Of a stretch of DNA of 6,368 nt, positions 1 to 5,365 are shown piece after piece. Position 1 is the first letter of the stretch, and the number at the start of each line of letters is the position of its first letter. The notes below the pieces were generated by a model, which saw only the letters and a list, made by a program, of their open reading frames with translations, had not been told where the DNA came from and ran no database searches. The position numbers were made by a program, and so were the translations under genes. This DNA comes from Elusimicrobia bacterium RIFOXYB2_FULL_49_7 (GTDB lineage: Bacteria; Fibrobacterota; OXYB2-FULL-49-7). The DNA is taken from positions 27,014 to 33,381 of the forward strand of contig MGVN01000238.1 of assembly GCA_001800515.1 (NCBI GenBank), written 5' to 3'.

Positions 1-920
1 GGGACACCCATGGCGCCGGGCAAAAAGAGTTCCACACTATTGACAAAGGAGCTGGTTCGCTTAAATTCGGGAATAGCGAATTTTAGATGCCAGGTCTTGC
101 CCTCTACATCAACGGCCGTGGTGGCAAACTCCTTTGATATAATGACCGGTCCGTCGCCGATAAGGCTGACGGCTACGATTTCAGTGGAGCCGACGAGTGG
201 GCTTTCTTCGGGCAAGGTGCCGAAACTTTTCTTAAATTCTTCAATATCATCCGTGCGGCCGGTTTTTTTAGCCAAGGTGAGCAGTACGCTTTTCAGCGTG
301 GGCGGAATGGGACATTGCGCCTCAAGCTGGTAGGCCTTCCAGGCCGTATAATATGAAATATAGGCATTGTCGTAGTCTTTGTCCTGTTCATAAAGGATAC
401 CGGCCAGGTAACGGAGAAAACCGTCGTCCTTGATGGCCTTGTTTGAGGCGTTCTTTTCCTTCAAGATATTGCACTTGGTCTGGACCTTTCGGATTTCAAC
501 GAGCGCGTCGTCGGTCTTGCCTTGCGATGCATAGGCCAGGGCCAAAAAGGCGTTGATCAGGAGCTGCTCATAATCCAGGCCCGCATAAGGCAATACATAA
601 TCGTTGGTGACCAGGGAAGCGGCCTGTTTGGAAACGCTTTTGGTGAACAGATCAGCCATTTCTTTCTCGGCCTCGGAAAGATATTCGATTGCCTGATCCG
701 CATTACCGGCATACAGAAAAAGCATGCCCCTATCCAGATGATATAAGACGCGGTCCCGTTCCGGGTATTTGTCGCTGTTCTGTTTGATTAAATCAGCTGC
801 AAATTCGAACTGACGTTGACGTGCCTGGGATTGCACCTTATCAAAATAGGACATATTTCGGGCGCAGCCGGACCAGAGGACGATAAAAACAAGTAGGATT
901 GAGAATAGGAATCGTTTCAT
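1..920 (-). CDS. COG3014-like TPR lipoprotein, partial (3' end beyond window)
   Basis: Reading from the ATG at 920, the frame stays open for 306 codons and leaves the window without a stop, so the C-terminus is missing. The N-terminus is a lipoprotein signal: charged MKR, a hydrophobic stretch, then WSGC with the acceptor Cys at residue 19. The rest is helical with TPR-like units at about residues 57-90, 117-150 and 166-198. The segment NDYVLPYAGLDYEQLLINAF (about 106-125) matches what I remember of the uncharacterised COG3014 family. After about residue 225 the sequence becomes more beta-rich. A GGGAG ribosome binding site lies 9 nt before the start, and the gene begins 20 nt after the LpoB-like gene. 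COG3014 genes are commonly found next to LpoB genes, which supports the call. The biochemical role is unknown; an envelope role near peptidoglycan synthesis is an inference. Confidence 0.85.
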   Translation of the reverse strand, partial: MKRFLFSILLVFIVLWSGCARNMSYFDKVQSQARQRQFEFAADLIKQNSDKYPERDRVLYHLDRGMLFLYAGNADQAIEYLSEAEKEMADLFTKSVSKQAASLVTNDYVLPYAGLDYEQLLINAFLALAYASQGKTDDALVEIRKVQTKCNILKEKNASNKAIKDDGFLRYLAGILYEQDKDYDNAYISYYTAWKAYQLEAQCPIPPTLKSVLLTLAKKTGRTDDIEEFKKSFGTLPEESPLVGSTEIVAVSLIGDGPVIISKEFATTAVDVEGKTWHLKFAIPEFKRTSSFVNSVELFLPGAMGV

Positions 921-940
921 GGTCCGGCACTCCCTTATAA

Positions 941-1543
941 TTACATTTTATATTTCTTGCGCGTAATATATTTCTTAATCTTTTTGGTACCAATCCAGAG
1001 CTTCTCATTGCTTTCCACCTTAATGAGTTCCAAATCGGTCTGATAATACATGATGCGCTTGCCTTCAATGGCATCCTCAATGGTATTGATGGAGCCTATG
1101 AGCATGAGATCCGCGCCTACCTCTTCCCCTAATCTTTTCTTGGAAGCTTCGGAAGCATACGTCTCCTGGTCCATCTTTTCTTCGCGCAGGTCATTGCGCT
1201 CGGTCTTGCTTGCAACAAAGGTGACGCGGCCGGAATTGATGAGCTCGCGCTGCATGTCATTCACAAAGGTTTCGACATTGATATGTTCGTGGCTTTTGTT
1301 GCGGACCGTGCCCACAATGATGGTGGGTTTCTTGGCTGCACTTGCATACGCTTCCGTCCAGGGACGTCCCATGCAGTCGCGGATCATCTCTTCCGCCACC
1401 AGGCGGGAGTCGGTGTCGTTCCATTCGCCGCTTAAATCCACGGCTTCATCGGAATCAATGCGGCTTACTTTGCCGCCGCCGCACCCGGGCAGCAGCAGTC
1501 CGGCCGTGAACAGGGCCGTGATGATTAGAATGTGTCTTGTCAT
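941..1543 (-). CDS. lpoB: LpoB-like penicillin-binding protein activator lipoprotein
   Basis: A 200-residue protein with a lipoprotein signal peptide ending LLLPGC (acceptor Cys21), followed by a short Gly-rich linker. The block VDLSGEWNDTDSRLVAEEMI (about residues 35-54) and the later VGTVRNKSHEHINVETFVND are typical of the LpoB family (COG3417). In E. coli LpoB is an outer-membrane lipoprotein that reaches through the periplasm and activates the peptidoglycan synthase PBP1b. The partner in this organism is unknown, since many non-enterobacterial LpoB homologues lack a proven target. The start at 1543 is chosen because the lipoprotein signal begins there and a GGAGG site (1550-1554 on the other strand) sits 6 nt upstream; a longer frame from 1597 would put 18 polar/basic residues ahead of the signal. 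It lies 37 nt after the barrel gene and 20 nt before the COG3014-like gene, all on one strand. The C-terminus is Lys-rich. Confidence 0.88.
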   Translation of the reverse strand: MTRHILIITALFTAGLLLPGCGGGKVSRIDSDEAVDLSGEWNDTDSRLVAEEMIRDCMGRPWTEAYASAAKKPTIIVGTVRNKSHEHINVETFVNDMQRELINSGRVTFVASKTERNDLREEKMDQETYASEASKKRLGEEVGADLMLIGSINTIEDAIEGKRIMYYQTDLELIKVESNEKLWIGTKKIKKYITRKKYKM

Positions 1544-1580
1544 ATTATACCTCCGGTTAAATGATGGTTTCAAAATATAC

Positions 1581-2348
1581 TTAAAAAGCGGCCCCAACCG
1601 AAAGACCGCTTAACAAGGGGGTGTTTTTGCCCCACACATCGGAAAAAAGGGTGAAAAAGGCGCGGCTTACCCCGAACCGGTCATCCAGAATGCCCAGACA
1701 AAGCCGCAAAGCATAATCCGATTTATCAATATAACCGGGAACAGCGGAACGATTGGCGTTCTGATAAGTGAAAGACAATGCGGCAGTGATGAGATCTTCA
1801 TAGCTGAGCGTGGCACCGCTGCTCCAGCCAGGCTGAAAATGATTTTGATTTTTAAAAGCATAGCGGTAAAAAGCTTCACCCGAATAAAATAGACCCCAAT
1901 GAGCGGCATAGCAGGCGCCTACTTGATAGGCGCCCGAACCGAACCCTTTTTTAGAGGAAGCGGTGGGAAAAACGATTTGTCCGCCCACGACTTGACGGTT
2001 GTTCAAACAGTGAAAAAGATAGGCGTCCATATCTCCGATACCGGTGGTCCAGTTCCTCTTTTTATCTAAACCGTTCACACGTGTTTCCAGGGAGCCTTTA
2101 AAAGCCAGAGAAAGATAGCGCATCTTATATTTACCGGCCACATGCGGTGTCAGCGTAATATCATAGGCTTGATTATCCAGCCGGTCAACCGTTGACTTTT
2201 CGTTAAAATTAAAAAAATGAAAACCGCTGGTAAACCATATCTGATAAACATGATAATCGATCAAGAAGCCAGGAACCTCATTAAAGGCATAGAGGCCTTG
2301 AAAGGATATGAGTAGCGTAAAAACAAACGTTTTCAACAGCCGTTTCAT
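1581..2348 (-). CDS. Outer-membrane beta-barrel protein, MetA-pathway (PF13557)-like
   Basis: A 255-residue protein with a clear signal peptide (MKRLLK, hydrophobic core, likely cut after GLYA at residue 21). The remainder is rich in alternating aromatic and polar residues and ends in AAF; a C-terminal Phe is the usual outer-membrane barrel signature. The stretch GIGDMDAYL (103-111) followed by QIVFPTASS and a Gly-rich GFGSGAYQVG (135-144) resembles the GxGD...PTG pattern of the family annotated as putative MetA-pathway of phenol degradation (PF13557). In that family the name reflects early context; most members are outer-membrane barrels of unknown substrate. I infer an outer-membrane channel or structural barrel, not phenol breakdown. 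The start lies 4 nt after the Nudix stop with no good ribosome binding site, suggesting coupled translation. An assignment to another small-barrel family is possible. Confidence 0.72.
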   Translation of the reverse strand: MKRLLKTFVFTLLISFQGLYAFNEVPGFLIDYHVYQIWFTSGFHFFNFNEKSTVDRLDNQAYDITLTPHVAGKYKMRYLSLAFKGSLETRVNGLDKKRNWTTGIGDMDAYLFHCLNNRQVVGGQIVFPTASSKKGFGSGAYQVGACYAAHWGLFYSGEAFYRYAFKNQNHFQPGWSSGATLSYEDLITAALSFTYQNANRSAVPGYIDKSDYALRLCLGILDDRFGVSRAFFTLFSDVWGKNTPLLSGLSVGAAF

Positions 2349-2352
2349 GATA

Positions 2353-2907
2353 TCATTTGTTTGTCAGAAGGGTCTCTATCCGGGACTTGCTCAGGAGCAG
2401 GCAAAGGATGGTTTTAGAGTCAATGATATCACCATCTTGAACCTTTCTTTCCGCCTCGGCAAAGGGAAATGCGGCCTGTTCCACATATTCCGATTCATCC
2501 AATTTCGTTTGTCCGGTAGGTGTTATATCGGTGGCTAAAAACAGGGTGATAAATCCCGTGGAATACCCTTCGGCATGGGCATAAGTGAGAAGTTTGACCA
2601 GCTTGCCAGGTACGATACCGGTCTCCTCCTCACACTCACGGGCCGCGCATGCTTCCAAGGAGGCGTCCGTGCTGTCCACTACGCCGGCCGGCACTTCGAG
2701 GATGGTGCGACCGATGGCAGGCCGATGCTGGCGAATCAAATGAACGATTCCGTTCTGATCCACCGGTAACACGGCGACCGCATCTTTAACCCGTACTATT
2801 TCTCGAGTCCCGTGCCGTCCATCCGGTAATTCAATATGAAGCCGTTCAAGTTTGAGATACGATCCGGTAAAACAGGTTTCGCGCTTTAAAACTTGCTCCG
2901 TAAACAT
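2353..2907 (-). CDS. Nudix hydrolase, ADP-ribose pyrophosphatase type
   Basis: A 184-residue cytosolic protein. The ILEVPAG segment (69-75) leads into a Nudix box running from G75 to I98, with R90-E91 and E94-E95 forming the REXXEE metal-binding core and T96-G97 closing it. The RQHRP segment (59-63) and the E-x-PAG lead-in are typical of ADP-ribose pyrophosphatases, which cleave ADP-ribose to AMP and ribose 5-phosphate; the real substrate may differ. The box departs from the GX5EX7RE spacing: it has one extra residue between G75 and R90, and D81 where a Glu is usual. The start at 2907 is preferred because its ATG shares one base with the TAA stop of the cytochrome gene (TAATG) and because homologues begin near this point. 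An ATG at 2946 is in frame but would lie inside the cytochrome gene. No strong ribosome binding site is seen, fitting translational coupling. Confidence 0.9.
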   Translation of the reverse strand: MFTEQVLKRETCFTGSYLKLERLHIELPDGRHGTREIVRVKDAVAVLPVDQNGIVHLIRQHRPAIGRTILEVPAGVVDSTDASLEACAARECEEETGIVPGKLVKLLTYAHAEGYSTGFITLFLATDITPTGQTKLDESEYVEQAAFPFAEAERKVQDGDIIDSKTILCLLLSKSRIETLLTNK

Positions 2908-3281
2908 TACTGCTGTTCGCAGCTCTTGCCGCCTTTTTCCTTCCATGCCTTCAGGACCGCGACTTCTGCACCGCTCACTTTGGGCTTGTCCCCTTTGGGC
3001 ATTTTGCCTTTAATAATCAGCGCAATGGACTCATCCATATTTTTTATGGTGGCGGCAAGGTCTTTGAGGGAGGCGCCGCCTGCGGAATGGGCGGTATGAC
3101 AGGGAGCACAGCTCCGTTCAATAAGGGGTTTCACATGGGTTTCATAGCACAGGGAGACCTCTTTCAAGCTGTCGGCGAGAACGATCTCCTCAGCCTTGAT
3201 GACATCGTTCTGTTTTCCCCAACCGAACAGAGCTAAGAAAGAAAAGGAAAACAGGAAAACCGGGAGGATAGTGTACTTCAT
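2907..3281 (-). CDS. Secreted monoheme c-type cytochrome
   Basis: A 124-residue protein with an N-terminal hydrophobic signal or anchor (about residues 4-22) and one c-type heme site, CAPCH (58-62). A downstream KMPKG (93-97) supplies the probable axial methionine M94, the usual arrangement in class I cytochrome c domains. The sequence between the two, with GGASLKDLA, and the closing helix AEVAVLKAWKEKGG also fit a small cytochrome domain of the kind that begins with VKPLIERSCAPCH. It would carry electrons in the periplasm; partners are not visible here. Two extra cysteines, C45 before the heme site and C121 near the C-terminus, could form a disulfide. An AAGGAG site 7 nt before the ATG is strong, and this is the first gene of the leftward operon. 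No obvious signal-peptidase I site is clear, so it may stay membrane-anchored. Confidence 0.88.
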   Translation of the reverse strand: MKYTILPVFLFSFSFLALFGWGKQNDVIKAEEIVLADSLKEVSLCYETHVKPLIERSCAPCHTAHSAGGASLKDLAATIKNMDESIALIIKGKMPKGDKPKVSGAEVAVLKAWKEKGGKSCEQQ

Positions 3282-3308
3282 GAAAGGCTCCTTTTTTGGT
3301 TTTCAGAT

Positions 3309-3337
3309 AATATACGATTTTGAGAGACAGGATTGAA
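3309..3337 (-). promoter_or_regulatory. Candidate sigma-70-like promoter for the leftward operon
   Basis: On the minus strand a TATATT (plus-strand 3309-3314, five of six matches to TATAAT) follows a weak TTCAAT (3332-3337) with a 17-nt spacer. This places transcription start about 20 nt before the cytochrome ribosome binding site. The -35 element is poor, so an activator or a different sigma factor is possible. Prediction by eye only. Confidence 0.3.
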
Positions 3338-3352
3338 AAGAGAGCTTTTCAA
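3333..3352. promoter_or_regulatory. Perfect inverted repeat, candidate operator
   Basis: TTGAAAAG (3333-3340) and CTTTTCAA (3345-3352) form a perfect 8-bp inverted repeat with an AGAG spacer. It lies between two divergent genes and overlaps the -35 position of the candidate leftward promoter. A second palindrome, CAAAATTTTG (3350-3359), overlaps its right arm. The symmetry and location suit a dimeric regulator. There is no T-run or GC-rich stem, so a terminator is unlikely. Confidence 0.4.
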
Positions 3353-3373
3353 AATTTTGTATAACCATTCATC

Positions 3374-3403
3374 TTGCAGAATAAATGGGGAAATAAGTAA
3401 ATT
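3374..3403 (+). promoter_or_regulatory. Weak candidate promoter for the small secreted protein gene
   Basis: TTGCAG (3374-3379) and TAAATT (3398-3403) are separated by 18 nt. Transcription would start near 3410, only a few bases before the ribosome binding site, so the leader would be very short. This is a low-confidence reading of an AT-rich stretch. Confidence 0.2.
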
Positions 3404-3424
3404 ATCCTACAAAAAGGAGAAGAA

Positions 3425-3862
3425 ATGAAAATCAAAATCGTACTCTTTATCTTGGTGTTGACGTTGCCCGTACAGCTTTTGGCCAAAGGCGGGGTTGTGC
3501 CTTGCCTGGCGACTTGTATGATGGGAGATTCCCGTATCGGGCTTGCCATGAATGAAGGAAAAGACATCGAAGTTTACGACTGGCTCAACCTGGTCGGCAG
3601 TCTTTCCGGGCTTTCCGTTGCGACACGCGCGTATGCGGGTTATGAAAACGGTTATAAACAGGCCGGTACGGTCGGTTTTTGTGTGGGTTATCTTTGGGGA
3701 CCCCGTCCAGGACGTATGTTTAAAGAGTATAAGCTGCGTACAATGGAAGTATTAATGTGTATCCCGGTTGTCAACATATATCCTTGTGTTGCCCTTCCTC
3801 TGGAAGCCTACGCGGGCCACACTTTAACGGAAATCATCCAGTCAGAAGGTCTTAAACGATAG
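3425..3862 (+). CDS. Small secreted cysteine-containing protein of unknown function
   Basis: A 145-residue protein that I cannot assign to a named family. The start is well supported: AAGGAG (3414-3419) lies 5 nt before the ATG, and a clean signal peptide follows, probably cut after QLLA (residue 20). The mature part has five cysteines (27, 31, 86, 112, 121); an odd number with the CxxxC pair at 27/31 allows two disulfides and one free thiol. Two segments look alike: GDSRIGLAMNEG (34-45) continuing to VYDWLNLVG, and WGPRPGRMFKEYKLRTMEVL (91-110). Both have R-x-G, a Glu five to six residues on, then an acidic residue near a hydrophobic run, suggesting an internal duplication. The last part, LEAYAGHTLTEIIQSEGL (126-143), is amphipathic. 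The gene stands alone, ending 30 nt before an intrinsic terminator. Location is probably periplasm or envelope. Confidence 0.85.
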   Translation: MKIKIVLFILVLTLPVQLLAKGGVVPCLATCMMGDSRIGLAMNEGKDIEVYDWLNLVGSLSGLSVATRAYAGYENGYKQAGTVGFCVGYLWGPRPGRMFKEYKLRTMEVLMCIPVVNIYPCVALPLEAYAGHTLTEIIQSEGLKR

Positions 3863-3892
3863 GCTCGGTATTCGTTTTTTATCGAATAATTG

Positions 3893-3918
3893 AAACGGCG
3901 CGTTATGCGCCGTTTTTT
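3893..3918 (+). terminator. Intrinsic (Rho-independent) terminator
   Basis: AAACGGCGC (3893-3901) pairs perfectly with GCGCCGTTT (3907-3915) around a GTTAT loop, and six consecutive T run from 3913 to 3918. It is 30 nt after the small secreted protein gene and works in the plus direction; the other direction lacks a good T-run. It ends only 12 nt before the next start codon. Confidence 0.85.
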
Positions 3919-3930
3919 GTTTAAGGAAAC

Positions 3931-4725
3931 ATGATTCATTTTATTCTCATAGCCTTGCTGCTGGGTTCCACTGTTGCGAATACGGCACCGACTGCGGACT
4001 CAACCTGGACCGATAAAAATATCCTTGCTCTGATAGATACCACTATTGCCCGGCAAAGTAATCTAATCTCCTTAAGCTGCCGATCTCATCAAACCCGTCA
4101 GGTCGGGACAGCGGCTCCTTCTCTCTTTGAAGGGACTGTTGATTACCAATCCCCCAACCGGCTCTTGCTCCATTATTACACCCCGGCTGAAGAGATCTAT
4201 GCAGCCAATGATTCCTTCTTTCTCTTTTTCTCCTTTTCTCAGAATACGGGCGCTCGCTTCAGGCGCACAGGCATTCATCCGCTTGAAAAACAAATCATGG
4301 ATCAGATGGGCCAGGTCCGGAGGAATACCTTGTCTACTATGCGGAATGACTATTTCTTCACTTTTGTTCGTTTATTGGGAGATTCGGATGTCGTGATCTC
4401 GGCTACGCCCAAGTCAGGATGGAAGGCCTTAAGCGCCATTCTCATCAAAATCAACCGGAAATATGTTGCTTTAACCGCATTGGAACTTTACGACAAGAAC
4501 GGCGCTCTGATTTCCCAGACACAATACAGCGGGTTTATTCCGGTCATCGGAACCCAGGCCTATTTCCCTAAAAGATCGGTGGTACAGACCGTGAGCGGAG
4601 AAAGCATCGAAAACTTGGTCACGGATTATACCCGATTGAAATTCAATCCGGTTTTTGAACCGACCCATTTTTATCCGGTCCTGCCGAAAAATGCTGTTTT
4701 GGAAGAACCGCCCAGTGAGAAATAA
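3931..4725 (+). CDS. LolA-like outer-membrane lipoprotein-sorting protein
   Basis: A 264-residue predicted periplasmic protein. The N-terminus has a hydrophobic signal (residues 2-16) lacking any Lys or Arg, which is unusual; an in-frame TAA at 3922-3924 rules out a longer form. The mature part looks like the LolA fold, an open barrel of long antiparallel strands: FEGTVDYQSPNRLLLHYYTP (66-85) resembles the strand pair preceding the ...Y-x-x-x-G-x-x-hydrophobic segment, here YAANDSFFLFF (90-100), and DVVISATP (153-160), then KYVALTALELYDKNG and a final P-x-x-x-x-x strand region follow in the expected order. Classic LolA ferries lipoproteins from the LolCDE complex to the outer membrane; divergent relatives may carry other lipids. 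The ribosome binding site AAGGA is only 3 nt from the ATG and follows the terminator directly. The gene overlaps the YidD-like gene by 11 nt. Fold-level call, exact cargo unknown. Confidence 0.65.
   Translation: MIHFILIALLLGSTVANTAPTADSTWTDKNILALIDTTIARQSNLISLSCRSHQTRQVGTAAPSLFEGTVDYQSPNRLLLHYYTPAEEIYAANDSFFLFFSFSQNTGARFRRTGIHPLEKQIMDQMGQVRRNTLSTMRNDYFFTFVRLLGDSDVVISATPKSGWKALSAILIKINRKYVALTALELYDKNGALISQTQYSGFIPVIGTQAYFPKRSVVQTVSGESIENLVTDYTRLKFNPVFEPTHFYPVLPKNAVLEEPPSEK
4701..4705 (+). promoter_or_regulatory. Ribosome binding site deciding the GTG start of the YidD-like gene
   Basis: GGAAG lies 9 nt before a GTG at 4715, inside the end of the lolA-like gene. No comparable site precedes the in-frame ATG codons at 4655 or 4691, and starting at the GTG gives a tidy signal peptide. 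Confidence 0.5.
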
Positions 4726-5170
4726 TCCTCTTGTTTTCTTAGTCTTTTTATGGGCAACCGCGTATTTTGCTGTTCCTGTTCAAGCAGGCACGGCGGCCAA
4801 AGATACGATCAACCCGATACTGCCCCTGGGCATGACCGATGTCCGGTATGAGCAGAAAAAACTTCAGGCCTCCTCCTTGTCCGATGAAACCAATCCGGGC
4901 AAGATGTTCTTTATTCTGCTTATTCGATTCTATCAAGTCGTTTTTTCTTCACAGGATGGATCAAGTTGCCAATTTCGCCCCAGCTGTTCCCATTTTGGGG
5001 CCGATGCGCTGAAGCATCACGGATTGGTCCAGGGAGTGCTTATGACCTCGGATCGCCTGCTGCGGTGCAATCCGTATACGGAAGGGCTTTATCCTATGGC
5101 ACCGGACGGGCAGCACCGCGAGGACCCGACTGAAAAACATTTGCTATGGAGTGAGAAGAAAAAGCCTTAG
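4715..5170 (+). CDS. yidD: YidD-family protein with an N-terminal signal peptide
   Basis: With the GTG start at 4715 the product is 151 residues. The YidD domain covers about residues 64-125: IRFYQVVFSS, then CQFRPSCSHFGADAL with C85 and C91, then a GLVQGVLMTSDRLLRC segment with C118 and NPY. These match the three conserved cysteines and the order seen in YidD, the small protein linked to YidC-dependent membrane protein insertion. Ordinary YidD is about 70-110 residues and begins near this domain. Here a signal-peptide-like start (residues 1-24, ending VQA) and a linker of about 40 residues come first, implying a periplasmic or membrane-anchored form. The start is uncertain: ATG codons at 4691 and 4655 are in frame, but the GTG has the better ribosome binding site. 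It overlaps the lolA-like gene by 11 nt, so the two are probably translated together. The C-terminus is short and Lys-rich. Confidence 0.82.
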   Translation: MRNNPLVFLVFLWATAYFAVPVQAGTAAKDTINPILPLGMTDVRYEQKKLQASSLSDETNPGKMFFILLIRFYQVVFSSQDGSSCQFRPSCSHFGADALKHHGLVQGVLMTSDRLLRCNPYTEGLYPMAPDGQHREDPTEKHLLWSEKKKP

Positions 5171-5173
5171 TAT

Positions 5174-5365
5174 TCAGAGTACCACGGATTCTTTGTAATA
5201 TTCTGCAAAATCAAAAGGGCTTTGCGAATCCCGTTCCGGAGCCAAAGAACCGCCTGCTGCGCGATAGAATTCAAACAATTTAAAATAGGTTTCCATACGC
5301 TGAACGGGCGTTAAGGCAATCCAGGCGTTTTCTTCGGTTTCAAAGAAATCATCTTGTCCGGTCAT
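5174..5365 (-). CDS. Small protein paired with the nucleotidyltransferase
   Basis: A 63-residue acidic protein with no signal peptide. Its ATG lies inside the end of the nucleotidyltransferase gene (17-nt overlap), and a GGAG sits 10 nt upstream. The sequence is compact and looks conserved in style: W15, then LTPVQR (18-23), a helix up to about residue 35, and GGSLAPERDSQSPFDFAEYY (38-57). I recall similar GGSL-P-E-x-D-x-QSPFDF tails in short proteins beside nucleotidyltransferase genes, but cannot name the family. The overlap argues that both products are made together and may interact; a partner or antitoxin-like role is inference. The stop is only 3 nt from the stop of the convergent YidD-like gene. 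Confidence 0.75.
   Translation of the reverse strand: MTGQDDFFETEENAWIALTPVQRMETYFKLFEFYRAAGGSLAPERDSQSPFDFAEYYKESVVL

Noticed and set aside
10..333. A 107-codon plus-strand open frame near the left edge
   Set aside because: It is antisense to the COG3014-like gene, which has a lipobox, TPR-like units and a ribosome binding site and stays open through this stretch.
1050..1613. A 187-codon plus-strand open frame opposite the LpoB-like gene
   Set aside because: It lies antisense to a well-supported lipoprotein gene, its translation is low-complexity and Ser/Met-rich with no signal or motif, and it has no ribosome binding site. A shadow frame.
2347..2356. The palindrome ATGATATCAT at the Nudix stop / barrel start junction
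   Set aside because: Only 10 bp and made largely of the stop and start codons themselves; probably chance.
2908..2946. A longer Nudix product starting at 2946
   Set aside because: It would add 13 residues encoded within the cytochrome gene, and the TAATG junction at 2907 is a standard coupled start matching the family's usual N-terminus.
3869..3888. A small hairpin TATTCG / CGAATA just before the strong terminator
   Set aside because: A 6-bp AT-rich stem with an 8-nt loop is weak, and the adjacent GC-rich hairpin with a T-run explains termination better.
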